DNA of 64,000 nucleotides from Rheinheimera mesophila (GCF_000986865.1 NZ_LAVS01000011.1:1-64000); one strand, 5' to 3'. Positions 50,473 through 59,643 are shown, counted from the first letter of the stretch. The notes: a model not told the origin generated them from the letters alone. Numbers and translations are program-made.

Positions 50473-50907
50473 ATGCAACACTGGCAACAAATTATTGCTC
50501 AAGGCAATCAGGCCTTTATTGAACGCCATCTAAGCGCGGCAGAACATTTATATCGTCAGGCCATTTCTGATGTCTGGCCTGTTTGGTACCACTGTGCTTT
50601 TGTGGGTTGTCCGCCTGAGCTGAGTCGTGAGGAGGCGTCGTTACCTACCTTTTGTTTATCTGTTTCCATTCAGAATCTGGCTGAAACTTATGCACAACAG
50701 CAACGCTGGCGCCGTTGTCAGAGCACATTAAGGCATGGTTTAAATTGGTTTGAGCAGATGCTACAGCGTTTGGATGCTGATCATCCGGCCAGTATTGCGG
50801 TGCTGCAAGAGTCCGCCAAACTCAGAGCCGAATATCAGGCGGCCTGTACAAGATATAAGCAATGGCAACTATCCCGTGTTGTACAAAGAGGGAGTTATCT
50901 GCATTAG
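50473..50907 (+). CDS. hypothetical TPR-like helical protein
   Basis: A 144-residue cytoplasmic protein made of helices. FIERHLSAAEHLYRQAISDVW and LAETYAQQQRWRRCQSTLRHGLNWFEQ read as TPR-like helix pairs, the latter with the AxxY spacing. Between them is YHCAFVGCPPELSREE, with two cysteines. No named family recognised. It stands alone between the dsbA terminator and a converging gene, preceded by a moderate GGAA site. A role as a small protein-contact module is only a structural guess. Confidence 0.6.
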   Translation: MQHWQQIIAQGNQAFIERHLSAAEHLYRQAISDVWPVWYHCAFVGCPPELSREEASLPTFCLSVSIQNLAETYAQQQRWRRCQSTLRHGLNWFEQMLQRLDADHPASIAVLQESAKLRAEYQAACTRYKQWQLSRVVQRGSYLH

Positions 50908-50938
50908 CTGTGCTGTCTGGCTGAGCAGACAGGCGACT

Positions 50939-51604
50939 TCAAAGTAAAAACCACTTGCCCTGCTGCAATTGCAGACTCTGTCGTTTTTGTTCTTCCTCTC
51001 CATTGTGGTAGTGCAGCCTGGTAAATTCGACTTTTTCCGGGCTGACCCAACGCACATCCAGTGGATTCCAGGGTTGTATTCTGTTGTCATCGCCACTTAA
51101 CACCAGCTCGGCATAGAGTTTATGATGACGGATCCGGTAAATAACCACCAGATTGGCATTTTCTTTATCGGAGTGCGCTTCGGAATACACCAGCAAACGT
51201 TGATTGTCTGGCGACAACAGCGGGAAGCCATTGATCTGAGTTTGTAAGCCGGTCTGGGTATTCACCAGATAAACGCTGCGGCCCCTGTATTCAAACACCC
51301 AGACCACTGCAAGTTGTACAGCCTGCAAATAGGCCACCAGATAAGGCTGTGTGTCCTCATCTGTTTTTTCATGAAAAATAGGAAAAGCTAAAGCACCGGC
51401 TTTGGTTTGCAAATGCAGGAAGTTACTGTTGCGCTGCACCTGAAAAGGAACCTGAGTGAGCAATTCTTCTTCCAGCTCTTGCGCACAAGAGCGCTCAAGC
51501 TCTGTATCAAACTCGCACGCCATTGCAGTCGTCGCAATAGCACTGCAAAATAGCCAGAACAGGAACGACACTGCTATTTTTTGCAGTAAGCTGATGCTGT
51601 ACAT
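50939..51604 (-). CDS. hypothetical exported protein
   Basis: A 221-residue protein beginning MYSISLLQKIAVSFLFWLF, a signal peptide cleaved near TTAMA. The mature part has two early cysteines (CEFDTE…SCAQELEEE) and then alternating hydrophobic strands that look like a beta-propeller or repeated sheet (LLVYSEAHSDKENANLVVIYRI, PEKVEFTRLHYHNGEEE). I start at ATG 51604 with AGGA 9 bases upstream; an in-frame TTG at 51637 adds a basic stretch and is less likely. Family unknown. It is divergent from the SDR gene and converges on the TPR-like gene. Confidence 0.6.
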   Translation of the reverse strand: MYSISLLQKIAVSFLFWLFCSAIATTAMACEFDTELERSCAQELEEELLTQVPFQVQRNSNFLHLQTKAGALAFPIFHEKTDEDTQPYLVAYLQAVQLAVVWVFEYRGRSVYLVNTQTGLQTQINGFPLLSPDNQRLLVYSEAHSDKENANLVVIYRIRHHKLYAELVLSGDDNRIQPWNPLDVRWVSPEKVEFTRLHYHNGEEEQKRQSLQLQQGKWFLL

Positions 51605-51740
51605 CAGAAGTTTTCCTCGCTTGGGTAGGAGCTTCAATGAGTCATGTTGCTTAGTTTAGGTAATTTTGTACTTCAGTCATCACTATTTCGTTTGAAAAGG
51701 CTAAAAACTAAGTTCAATCCACAGATCCAGGAGCGGATAT

Positions 51741-52430
51741 ATGGCACAGCGACAAAAAACTGCATTGATCACCGGAGCAAACCGCGGCATAGGTTTAGCT
51801 ATCGCCAAACTACTGCTTGCCCGGGGTGATCTTCGGGTATTGCTGGCAGCCCGTCAGCAAAAAGATGCGGAAGAAGCTGTGGCTCTGCTTGGCGGTGGTA
51901 CCGCACTTCGGCTTGATTTAACCGATCCTTTGCTGCTGGAGCAAAAAGCACTGCAGATTGAGCGGCAATACGGCCCTGTTGACGTGTTAATTAACAACGC
52001 GGGAGTATTGCACTCTACTGAGCTACAGCAAACTCAGGCTGAGGACTTGTTGCATAGTTTATCGGTCAACACCGTGGCCCCTTTTATGCTCTGCAAGGTA
52101 TTTGGTCATTTGATGAAACAGCGGGGTTATGGCCGTATTGTAAATGTGTCATCCAGTTGGGGAAATTTCTCTGAAGGCCTGGAAGGCCCGGCCTGTTATG
52201 CCATCAGTAAGGCTGCACTGAATGCGGTGACTGTTAGTTGTGCGCGCGAGCTAATGCCTGAGGTGAAAGTCAACGCGGCCTGCCCTGGCTGGGTTCGTAC
52301 CCGAATGGGCGGTGACGCAGCAGATTTGAGTCCCGAGCGAGGTGCAGAAACTCCGGTTTGGCTGGCTACTTTGGCTGAGGATGGTCCAACAGGTGCGTTT
52401 TTCCGTAACAAAGTTCAATTGGATTGGTAG
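51741..52430 (+). CDS. Short-chain dehydrogenase/reductase
   Basis: A 229-residue NAD(P)-dependent oxidoreductase of the classical SDR family. The cofactor motif is TGANRGIGLAIAK (11-23), NNAG stands at 85-88, the catalytic serine is in VNVSSSW and the active pair is Tyr153 and Lys157 in YAISK. R14 after TGAN and Arg38 suggest NADP preference. PGWVRTRMGG closes the substrate pocket as in carbonyl-reductase-like members. Substrate unknown. Monocistronic, with GGAG upstream of ATG 51741. Confidence 0.9.
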   Translation: MAQRQKTALITGANRGIGLAIAKLLLARGDLRVLLAARQQKDAEEAVALLGGGTALRLDLTDPLLLEQKALQIERQYGPVDVLINNAGVLHSTELQQTQAEDLLHSLSVNTVAPFMLCKVFGHLMKQRGYGRIVNVSSSWGNFSEGLEGPACYAISKAALNAVTVSCARELMPEVKVNAACPGWVRTRMGGDAADLSPERGAETPVWLATLAEDGPTGAFFRNKVQLDW

Positions 52431-52611
52431 CTGGCAGCCGTTTGTTTAGGTCAAAGCCAGTCGTGTTGCGGCGCTTTATTCGCCTCTATTCTGAGCCTGG
52501 GCATTCAAACGGATTTGGTCGCTTAAATTCTTCAATTTAACCAGATTGAGCTTGTTGTTCATGCTGGCTTTAGCCACTCTTGGCTGCACTACAATAAAAA
52601 GGAAAATCCCC

Positions 52612-54129
52612 ATGAAAACACTTATGACCAGTCTGGCCACTGTGCTGTTGTCTTATTCAGCCGTTGCCGCAGTCCCTTCCATTGAAATGAATCAAAAAGC
52701 AGAGCTTGATGCGGATACTCTGGTACTTCTGGTCAGTCCAGAACAACTGGCGCAGTCTTCTTCCGCAGTGCTGCAGCATCAGGCGGTCAAACACGCGATT
52801 AAAACCACAGGCTTTTCAGCGAAGAAAGCCGCCCAGTTGGATATTCTGGCGGAAGTTGCGGGTTACAACAGAGTGATGCTGTTAGGCACAGGTGAGCCTG
52901 CACAACTGACTGCAGCAAGCAGCAATAATCTGGGGGCAGATATTGCAGCCTGGGTCAAAAAAGACAAAGCCCGTTCTGTGACTATAGATACGGCAGCACT
53001 GCAACCGGCGTCAGGCAATGCCGACTTTGCTGCACAACTGGCGCATGGCATTGAGTTGCGCTCTTACAGCTTTGATCGTTATTTCAGTAAAAAAACCGCA
53101 GGCGAAGCGAAGAAGTTGGAAATTCTGGTGACAGATGAACAAACGGCAGAGCGTCAGTTCAGTAAGTTACAGGCCGTCACTCAGGGGGTGTTTTTAGCCC
53201 GCGATCTGGTGAATGAACCTGCCGCAGCATTAACGCCTGAAACTTTTGCAGCACAGGCCAAAGCTTTGGAAAAGTACGGGGTAAAAGTCCGGGTACTGGA
53301 TGTGCCTGCGATGGAAAAACTGGGGATGGGCGCTCTTTTAGCCGTAGGGAAAGGCAGTAACAGACCGCCACGTTTAGTAGTGGCGCAGTGGCAGGGCAGC
53401 GATCAAAAGCCGCTGGCTATTGTTGGTAAAGGTATTACCTTTGATACCGGCGGTTACAACCTGAAAACAGATGCTGAATCTATAGTCCGGATGACCAGCG
53501 ATATGGCGGGTGCAGCGGCGGCGTTAGGCACAGTCAAAGCCTTAGCCTTACAAAAAGCCCCGGTCAATGTGGTGGCTGTGATGGCGATGGCTGAAAATAT
53601 GATATCGGACAAAGCCATGCTGCCTGGCGACGTGCTCAAATCAGCCGCTGGTTTAACCATTCAGGTGACCAATACCGATGCGGAAGGCCGTTTAGTGCTG
53701 GCTGATGCGCTTTGGTATGCCAATAAAGAATTCCAGCCGCGCGCTATGGTCGATATTGCAACTTTAACAGGAGCCAAGGTTGGTGCTGTCGGGACTTACT
53801 ATGCTGGTTTATTCTCAGAGCAGCAGCAACTGGTGGATCAACTGAGCTTAGCCGGTGAAAAAGTGAATGAACCGCTGTGGCGTTTACCTTTGGGTCCACA
53901 ATTTGCGGACGAACTCAAAAGCGACATTGCCGATCTGAAAAACACTGGCAGCAGCACTGGTGCATCAACCGCCGCCTGGTTTTTAAAACAATTTACCGGT
54001 GAGACACCATGGGCTCACCTCGATATAGCAGGCAATGCGCTAAGCAGAGCAGACAAAGAGGTGAACACCAAAGGCGCGACCGGTTATGGTGTGCGCTTGC
54101 TGACCGAATGGGCTTTGCAACAACCCTAA
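52612..54129 (+). CDS. M17 leucyl aminopeptidase, exported
   Basis: A 505-residue zinc/manganese aminopeptidase. A signal peptide (MTSLATVLLSYSAVAA) distinguishes it from cytoplasmic PepA. The catalytic C-terminal domain has KGITFDTGGYNLK with the lysine and metal-binding aspartate, MAENMISDKAMLPGDVLK, and the family signature NTDAEGRLVLADAL. It removes N-terminal residues from peptides, here in the periplasm. ATG 52612 follows AAGGAAAA; an in-frame start at 52546 would put a spurious LGC lipobox-like segment in front and is rejected. Single gene. Confidence 0.92.
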   Translation: MKTLMTSLATVLLSYSAVAAVPSIEMNQKAELDADTLVLLVSPEQLAQSSSAVLQHQAVKHAIKTTGFSAKKAAQLDILAEVAGYNRVMLLGTGEPAQLTAASSNNLGADIAAWVKKDKARSVTIDTAALQPASGNADFAAQLAHGIELRSYSFDRYFSKKTAGEAKKLEILVTDEQTAERQFSKLQAVTQGVFLARDLVNEPAAALTPETFAAQAKALEKYGVKVRVLDVPAMEKLGMGALLAVGKGSNRPPRLVVAQWQGSDQKPLAIVGKGITFDTGGYNLKTDAESIVRMTSDMAGAAAALGTVKALALQKAPVNVVAVMAMAENMISDKAMLPGDVLKSAAGLTIQVTNTDAEGRLVLADALWYANKEFQPRAMVDIATLTGAKVGAVGTYYAGLFSEQQQLVDQLSLAGEKVNEPLWRLPLGPQFADELKSDIADLKNTGSSTGASTAAWFLKQFTGETPWAHLDIAGNALSRADKEVNTKGATGYGVRLLTEWALQQP

Positions 54130-54165
54130 CGCTATTTCCAATAAAGCCTGAGTTGGACTATCAGA

Positions 54166-54188
54166 GGGGCGGGTGCAAAACCTGCCCC
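54166..54188 (+). terminator. hairpin after the aminopeptidase gene
   Basis: GGGGCGGGT (54166-54174) and ACCTGCCCC (54180-54188) pair with one G-T wobble across a 5-base loop. There is no T tract, so termination is uncertain. Confidence 0.4.
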
Positions 54189-54310
54189 TACACCCCTCGG
54201 CGTGCTGTGGCTGAGGCAGAAAGCCAGCCAGTTGCGTTTGATGGCTGATCCCTGCAGTGTGAATGCCGTACACTAAAAATATCCTGACATACAGCGACAG
54301 AAATAATCTG

Positions 54311-56389
54311 ATGACTTTGTTTTGGCGACTATTTTTCTCAATTCTATTCGTGCTCTTTTCCACTGGCTCCGCTCAGGCGCACAGCAGTGGCTGGGTTAAA
54401 GCCAGTCACTTAAAAGCAGAGTTGGTGAGTGATCATCAGGATCTTCGCCCCGGTCAACGATTTAAACTTGCATTGCATTTTATTCCGGACGAGCACTGGC
54501 ATACCTACTGGCAGAACCCTGGTGATTCAGGTTTAGCCACCAGTATTGACTGGACTTTGCCGGACGGTGTCGAGGCAGGAGCTATTCAGTGGCCTGCTCC
54601 TATGGCGATTTCGGTGCCGCCATTGGTGAACTACGGTTTTGAAGGGCCGACTATTCTGGTATCGGAGCTCAGTATTCCCGCTGATTTCGAAGGTTCCCAA
54701 CTGCAGATTAAGGCCAAAGTCGACTGGCTGGTGTGCAAAGAGATTTGTATTCCGGCTGACGCCAGTTTTGAGCTGAACTTGCCTGTGACCCAAACTGCGG
54801 TGCTGGCGACTGACTATCTGAAGCTGTTTGAGAAAGCCCGCCAGCAACAGCCTAAAGCTGTGCCACTGCGCGGGCGTTATGATGTCCAAAATCAGCAATT
54901 TTCTGCGGCCGTGCCCATGCCTGAGGACTTAAAAGTCTCTGCGTTTTTTGTCGCGGCTGCTGAACTGGTGGATCACGCCGCGCCACAACAAATTGACTGG
55001 GTGGACGGCGAATTGTTGTTACGTCAGCAGCAGAATACGTATTTTAATCAGGCGCCCGAGCAGTTTGATTTGGTGCTAAATACAGCGGCTGGGCCTGTAT
55101 TACTGCAACTGCAGCATGAAAGTGTGCCGCAACAATCAGCCATCAGTCTGGCCAGTTTTAGTCTGATTGACTGGTTAGCTATGTTGGGACTGGCGGCGGT
55201 CGGCGGTTTGATCCTGAATCTGATGCCCTGCGTCTTTCCCGTACTGTCGTTAAAAGCCTTGAGCCTGGTCAACGGCCAGCAGTCTGCACAACACACCAAA
55301 GCGGAAGCGTTGTGGTACAGCGCTGGAGTCGTGCTGAGTTTTGTGCTGTTAGCGGCAATGCTGTTACTGCTCCGATCCGCAGGCGAGGCTGTGGGCTGGG
55401 GATTTCAGTTACAAAACCCTCTGGTTGTAGGGTTGCTGGCTTACTTGCTGTTTGTTCTGGCGCTAAGTTTGTCTGGCGTCGTCCAGTTGGGGCTGGGTTT
55501 GATGAACTCAGGCCAACAACTGACAGAAAAGCCCGGCGCTAGAGGATCGTTTTTTACCGGAGTATTAGCCGTCGTTGTCGCCAGCCCTTGCACCGCACCT
55601 TTTATGGGCACGGCTTTAGGCTATGCCGCCACGCAGCCTGCCTTAGCGGCTTTGGCTATTTTTGCGGCTTTGGGTTTGGGTATGGCTGTACCTTTTCTGC
55701 TGTTAGCCTGGTGGCCGGGTTTTGCGGCGCTGTTGCCTAAACCCGGACTCTGGATGGAAAAGCTAAAACAATGGTTGGCTTATCCGTTGTATTTAAGCGC
55801 GGTTTGGCTGCTTTGGGTCTATGGTCGTCAGCAGGGCATAGATGCTCTGGCTTTGGCTCTGGTGGGGCTGGTGTTCGTGGCGGCGGCCTGTTGGTTGTGG
55901 GGCCAGCTTCAACTGCAACAAGCAGGCAAAGCCAGTGCGATGATGGCTGTGCTGTTATTTGCCGGTGCACTGGCCTTGTTGTGGTATCCGCAGCCTGCAG
56001 CGCAGCAAGCAGCAAAAACCGATCACGCCGAAGTCTGGTCGGAACAACGCTTAAAACAACTGCTGCAGGATGGAAAGCCGGTGTTGGTCAATATGACCGC
56101 CGACTGGTGTATTACCTGTTTAGTCAATGAACGGGTGGCGCTGGATACCGACAGCAGTAAAGCCGCTATGGCGTTGTATAACCTGACGTATTTAAAGGGG
56201 GACTGGACCAATAAAGACCCTGCCATCAGTGCCTATCTACGCCAGTTTCAGCGCGATGGTGTGCCTTTATACGTATTGTATTGGCCGGGGCAGCCGCCAG
56301 AAGTGCTACCACAAATTTTAACGCCGGATTCGTTACGTCAGGCGTTAGAGCAATTGAGCAGTAAACAACCCTTAATTACTAATCAATAG
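54311..56389 (+). CDS. DsbD/ScsB-type protein-disulfide reductase
   Basis: A 692-residue inner-membrane electron conduit that carries reducing power from cytoplasmic thioredoxin to the periplasm. A signal peptide (ending GSAQA) leads to the periplasmic alpha domain with a cysteine pair in DWLVCKEICIPAD. The eight-helix CcdA-like core has one cysteine in LMPCVFPVLSLKAL and the other in SPCTAPFMGTALG. The C-terminal thioredoxin-like gamma domain has ADWCITCLVNE. All three redox pairs are therefore present. The start is ATG 54311, in keeping with the signal peptide. A redoxin gene follows after 16 bases, probably its client. The alpha domain looks closer to ScsB than to classic DsbD. Confidence 0.9.
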   Translation: MTLFWRLFFSILFVLFSTGSAQAHSSGWVKASHLKAELVSDHQDLRPGQRFKLALHFIPDEHWHTYWQNPGDSGLATSIDWTLPDGVEAGAIQWPAPMAISVPPLVNYGFEGPTILVSELSIPADFEGSQLQIKAKVDWLVCKEICIPADASFELNLPVTQTAVLATDYLKLFEKARQQQPKAVPLRGRYDVQNQQFSAAVPMPEDLKVSAFFVAAAELVDHAAPQQIDWVDGELLLRQQQNTYFNQAPEQFDLVLNTAAGPVLLQLQHESVPQQSAISLASFSLIDWLAMLGLAAVGGLILNLMPCVFPVLSLKALSLVNGQQSAQHTKAEALWYSAGVVLSFVLLAAMLLLLRSAGEAVGWGFQLQNPLVVGLLAYLLFVLALSLSGVVQLGLGLMNSGQQLTEKPGARGSFFTGVLAVVVASPCTAPFMGTALGYAATQPALAALAIFAALGLGMAVPFLLLAWWPGFAALLPKPGLWMEKLKQWLAYPLYLSAVWLLWVYGRQQGIDALALALVGLVFVAAACWLWGQLQLQQAGKASAMMAVLLFAGALALLWYPQPAAQQAAKTDHAEVWSEQRLKQLLQDGKPVLVNMTADWCITCLVNERVALDTDSSKAAMALYNLTYLKGDWTNKDPAISAYLRQFQRDGVPLYVLYWPGQPPEVLPQILTPDSLRQALEQLSSKQPLITNQ

Positions 56390-56405
56390 TCACAGGAGTT
56401 CACCC

Positions 56406-57002
56406 ATGAAACTCAAACTTGCTTTAAGTTTATCCGCTTTATTTTTTGCCAGCTCTTTGTTTGCCGCCCCGCAAGTAGGTCAGGCTGCGCCTGCTTTTAC
56501 CCTGACCGACAGTAAAGGGCAAAGCCACTCACTGGCTGATTTTGCCGGTAAAACTGTGGTACTGGAATGGACCAATCACGAATGTCCTTTTGTGGTGAAA
56601 CATTACAGCGGCAATATGCAGAGTTTGCAAAAACAATTTGGAAGCGATGATGTAGTCTGGCTGACGGTGATTTCTTCAGCCCCGGGCAAGCAAGGTCACA
56701 TTACCGGCGCGAAAGCCGATGAATTGACCTCAAGCCGTAATGCGATGCCGGATGCCGTGCTGTTTGACGAAACAGGAGTCACAGGCAAAGCCTATGACGC
56801 CAAAACCACACCGCATATGTATGTGATTGATAAAAAAGGGGTGTTGCAGTATATGGGCGGTATCGACAGTATTCCGTCTGCTAAAGTGGATGACATCGCC
56901 AAAGCCACACCGTATTTTTCTAATGCTTTAACTGCAGTGTTGGCGGGTAATCCGGCCAATCCGGCGGTGACGAAACCTTATGGTTGCAGCATTAAGTACT
57001 AA
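56406..57002 (+). CDS. Periplasmic redoxin (thioredoxin-fold)
   Basis: A 198-residue exported thioredoxin-fold protein. A signal peptide (ending LFAA) precedes the AhpC/TSA-like domain FTLTDSKGQSHSLADFAGKTV. Instead of CxxC it carries a single cysteine, Cys60 in TNHECPFVVKHYSGNM, in the peroxiredoxin position, and a second at Cys194 in the conserved C-terminal GCSIKY. These could form an intramolecular pair. It sits 16 bases behind the DsbD-type reductase, which likely recycles it. A periplasmic peroxidase is the favoured role; this branch of the family is poorly characterised. Confidence 0.85.
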   Translation: MKLKLALSLSALFFASSLFAAPQVGQAAPAFTLTDSKGQSHSLADFAGKTVVLEWTNHECPFVVKHYSGNMQSLQKQFGSDDVVWLTVISSAPGKQGHITGAKADELTSSRNAMPDAVLFDETGVTGKAYDAKTTPHMYVIDKKGVLQYMGGIDSIPSAKVDDIAKATPYFSNALTAVLAGNPANPAVTKPYGCSIKY

Positions 57003-57048
57003 CCAGCTTCGTTTTTGACGCCGCAGCTTTGTCGGTCGCGTTCTCTCG

Positions 57049-57080
57049 CCCCAGTTGCATAGGTCGCTATGCTACTGGGG
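57049..57080 (+). repeat. long inverted repeat after the redoxin gene
   Basis: CCCCAGT-T-GCATAG (57049-57062) pairs with CTATGC-T-ACTGGGG (57067-57080): thirteen base pairs with one T-T mismatch and a GTCG tetraloop. No T tract follows. It may be a REP-like element, a processing site or an unusual terminator in the 218-bp gap before the RIO kinase gene. The flanking GTCG- and CGCG-rich sequence shows no other feature. Confidence 0.65.
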
Positions 57081-57220
57081 TGTTGTTCGCTTGTTGTCGC
57101 GCTGCAACTCCAATTCCTGTGGGTCGGTGTAGCGTATTTTAAGCAGCGGCTCTTTCTTTGCGCTGATAAAAATCCTGCTTAGCTCTTTTACCCCTGCGTT
57201 AAACAAGGTATAAGTGCGCA

Positions 57221-58078
57221 ATGAAAACTCCAAAACGCATTCAGCCACTGATCGACGAAGGTCTGGTGGATGAAGTCCTCAGGCCACTGATGAGTGGTAA
57301 AGAAGCCTCTGTCTACGTAGTTCGCTGCGGGGGCGAGATCCGCTGTGCCAAAGTGTATAAAGAAGCCAGTCAGCGCAGTTTTAAAAAGGCGGCCCAGTAT
57401 CAGGAAGGCCGCAAAGTACGTAGCTCCAGACGGGCCAGAGCAATGGAAAAAGGCTCAAGTTATGGCCGTGAGCAAGCGGAAGAAAGCTGGCAAAACGCTG
57501 AGGTCGACGCTCTGTATAAATTAGCCGATGCTGGCGTGCGGGTGCCTCAACCTTATGGCTGCTTTGATGGCATTTTGCTGATGGAACTGATTTTAGATGA
57601 GGACGGTGATGTGGCCCCTCGTCTGAATGATATTCAACTGACGGCAGAACAAGCCCGCCGTGATCACAAAACCATGATGCAGCATATTTTACGTATGTTG
57701 GCCGTAGGGTTAGTGCATGGCGACTTATCCGAATTTAACGTACTGCAGGACTCACAAGGCCCTGTCATTATCGACTTACCGCAAGCTGTTGATGCCGCGG
57801 CCAATAACAATGCACAGTGGATGCTGGAGCGGGATGTCAATAACATCACCCAGTACTATGCTCAGTTTGCACCTGAACTGGCTGCGACCAAATATGCCAA
57901 AGAAATCTGGGCTTTGTTTGAAGCTGGTAATCTGAATCCAAATACAGAACTGACAGGTCAGTTTACCGAATCAGAACAAAAGGCGGACGTGGGCGCAGTG
58001 CTGGACGAGATCAACGCAGCCTTTGCTCAAATGCAGGAACGCAAAGAACGGCAACAGGCGGCTAATGAACAGGACTAA
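57221..58078 (+). CDS. RIO-type serine protein kinase
   Basis: A 285-residue protein kinase of the bacterial RIO1-like branch. The nucleotide-binding loop is LMSGKEASVYVVRCGGE with the lysine in CAKVYKEASQRSFK, the catalytic loop is LVHGDLSEFNVLQDSQG and the metal-binding aspartate lies in VIIDLPQAVDAAANNNA. The acidic C-terminus is helical. RIO kinases in eukaryotes and archaea act in ribosome maturation; bacterial targets are not known to me. It is followed by an isochorismatase-type gene 3 bases after its stop, suggesting a shared transcript. Confidence 0.9.
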   Translation: MKTPKRIQPLIDEGLVDEVLRPLMSGKEASVYVVRCGGEIRCAKVYKEASQRSFKKAAQYQEGRKVRSSRRARAMEKGSSYGREQAEESWQNAEVDALYKLADAGVRVPQPYGCFDGILLMELILDEDGDVAPRLNDIQLTAEQARRDHKTMMQHILRMLAVGLVHGDLSEFNVLQDSQGPVIIDLPQAVDAAANNNAQWMLERDVNNITQYYAQFAPELAATKYAKEIWALFEAGNLNPNTELTGQFTESEQKADVGAVLDEINAAFAQMQERKERQQAANEQD

Positions 58079-58081
58079 AAA

Positions 58082-58627
58082 ATGTTGGTAAAACAAAGTG
58101 ATAGTCTGGTTTTGCTTATTGATATGCAGGAAAAACTGGCTCCGGCTATCGATCAGGGCAAAGAGGTAGAACAAGCTGCTGCCTGGGTATTACAAATTGC
58201 TGTGCAGCTTGGCGTGCCAGTGCTTGCTACCGAACAATATCCACAAGGTTTAGGTGTCACTTTGCCCGCTTTGGCTGAGCTGGTACCCGAACATGGTGTG
58301 ATGGAAAAAATCCATTTCAGTGCCTTGCGTGAACCTCTGATTGCTGAGCGTATAAAACTAAGCGGGAAAACCCAACTGGTGATCATAGGTACCGAAACTC
58401 ATGTGTGTGTGCTGCAAACTGCGATGGACGCCTTAGCTGCCGGTTATCAGGTATTTATTGTCGAAGAAGCAGTAGGTTCCCGTACTGAGCAAAATCGTCA
58501 GTTGGCTTTACTGCGTTTACAGCAAGCTGGCGCGCAAATTATCAGTAAAGAGATGCTGGCTTTTGAGTGGTTAGACAGAGCGGGTACAGACAGTTTCCGT
58601 ACCATCAGCAAAGGCTGGATCCGCTAA
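58082..58627 (+). CDS. Isochorismatase-family hydrolase (YcaC-like)
   Basis: A 181-residue cysteine hydrolase. The catalytic triad is visible as Asp14 in LLIDMQEKL, Lys76 in MEKIHFS and Cys109 in GTETHVCVLQTA. Length and layout match YcaC/nicotinamidase-related hydrolases of unknown substrate. It starts 3 bases after the RIO kinase gene and is followed after 15 bases by a DUF454 gene, so the three probably form an operon, without an obvious common pathway. Confidence 0.88.
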   Translation: MLVKQSDSLVLLIDMQEKLAPAIDQGKEVEQAAAWVLQIAVQLGVPVLATEQYPQGLGVTLPALAELVPEHGVMEKIHFSALREPLIAERIKLSGKTQLVIIGTETHVCVLQTAMDALAAGYQVFIVEEAVGSRTEQNRQLALLRLQQAGAQIISKEMLAFEWLDRAGTDSFRTISKGWIR

Positions 58628-58642
58628 CAGGATGAGCCGCTG

Positions 58643-59011
58643 ATGTTCAAACTGCTGACTCTTTCCCTCTGGCGTGGATTGGCCTGTTTCAGTTTGCTGC
58701 TGGGTCTGATCGGTGTGGTTGTGCCGGGTTTGCCTACCGTGCCTTTTTTGCTGGTCTCTGCCTGGTCGGCAGGTAAAGGTTGGCCCCCTTTAGAAGTTTG
58801 GTTATTCGCTCATCCCCGCTTTGGTCCGCCGCTCAAACGCTGGCGTGAACAGGGCGCCGTGCCCCGTAACGCCAAGTATCTGGCGACTGTGATGATGACG
58901 TTGTCTGTTGTACTCTTGCTGGTATCCAGCGCTCCTTTTTGGCTTAAATTAGGTCTGGCTACTTTTCTTTGTGCTGTTGCTGTGTGGTTATGGCGTCGCC
59001 CAGAAAATTGA
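58643..59011 (+). CDS. YbaN-family (DUF454) membrane protein
   Basis: A 122-residue inner-membrane protein with an N-terminal helix pair (GLACFSLLLGLIGVVVPGLPTVPFLLVSAWSAG in part) and two closing helices. VPGLPTVPFLLVSAW and HPRFGPPLKRWREQGAVPR are the conserved DUF454 blocks. The family, which includes E. coli YbaN, has no settled function. It ends the short operon started by the RIO kinase gene. Confidence 0.9.
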   Translation: MFKLLTLSLWRGLACFSLLLGLIGVVVPGLPTVPFLLVSAWSAGKGWPPLEVWLFAHPRFGPPLKRWREQGAVPRNAKYLATVMMTLSVVLLLVSSAPFWLKLGLATFLCAVAVWLWRRPEN

Positions 59012-59040
59012 TTGTTCCTTTTAAATCAACAATTTAAAAT

Positions 59041-59069
59041 TTGACAGTTGTTGGCTTAGCCACTAGTTT
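59041..59069 (+). promoter_or_regulatory. sigma70-like promoter upstream of the 59101 gene
   Basis: TTGACA (59041-59046) is followed after 17 bases by TAGTTT (59064-59069), 31 bases before the start codon. A consensus -35 box supports the call; the -10 box is weaker. Confidence 0.5.
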
Positions 59070-59100
59070 GTTTACATAATTTTAAACAAAGGAGTGTAGG

Positions 59101-59643
59101 ATGGAATTCACGTTAAGTCAGTTGCGGCACAGTTTTGAGCAAAGAACGAACCGCTCTATGTCGATGCCTCTGGCGGGCACTGTATTTTGGTCTGTCGTAC
59201 TGGGGCTGAGTTTTGTTTTACCTTTTAACAGTGCCTTACTAGTGATGTTATTTGGTTCAGGTTGTATTTTCCCATTAGCTTTGTTGTTCGCAAAATGGCG
59301 TAACGAAGACTTTTTTATGAAAGGCCATGCTCTGGGTAAGCTGATGTTAACCGGGGTGATTATGGCCAACTCACTCTGGGTTTTGCATATTATCCTGTTG
59401 TTTGTTCAGCCGAAACTGGTGCCTTATAGCCTGGCTCTGGCGTTAGCTATTCATTGGCCTCTCTACGGCTGGATTATTCAGCACAGTTTAGGTTTACAGC
59501 ATTTATTAATGCGTGCTTTTGGCCTTTTTGCCGCTTTTATGTGGCTACCGCTGAATTCAATAGCCGCTGCGGCTTTAGTTACTGTGATTTGTTATCTGAT
59601 CACCCTGGTGCAAATGCAGCGCCGTGTAGTGAATGTTGGCTGA
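59101..59643 (+). CDS. DUF7010-like integral membrane protein
   Basis: A 180-residue protein with about five or six hydrophobic helices and short loops. RSMSMPLAGTVFWSVVLGLS near the start and FGSGCIFPLALLFAKW resemble proteins I know as DUF7010; I am moderately sure of that name. AAAGGAG lies 8 bases before ATG 59101. It has its own promoter and stands apart from the preceding operon. Function unknown. Confidence 0.7.
   Translation: MEFTLSQLRHSFEQRTNRSMSMPLAGTVFWSVVLGLSFVLPFNSALLVMLFGSGCIFPLALLFAKWRNEDFFMKGHALGKLMLTGVIMANSLWVLHIILLFVQPKLVPYSLALALAIHWPLYGWIIQHSLGLQHLLMRAFGLFAAFMWLPLNSIAAAALVTVICYLITLVQMQRRVVNVG

Noticed and set aside
52546-52611. Aminopeptidase start with an apparent lipobox LGC
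   Set aside because: There is no ribosome site, while ATG 52612 has AAGGAAAA and opens a complete signal peptide.
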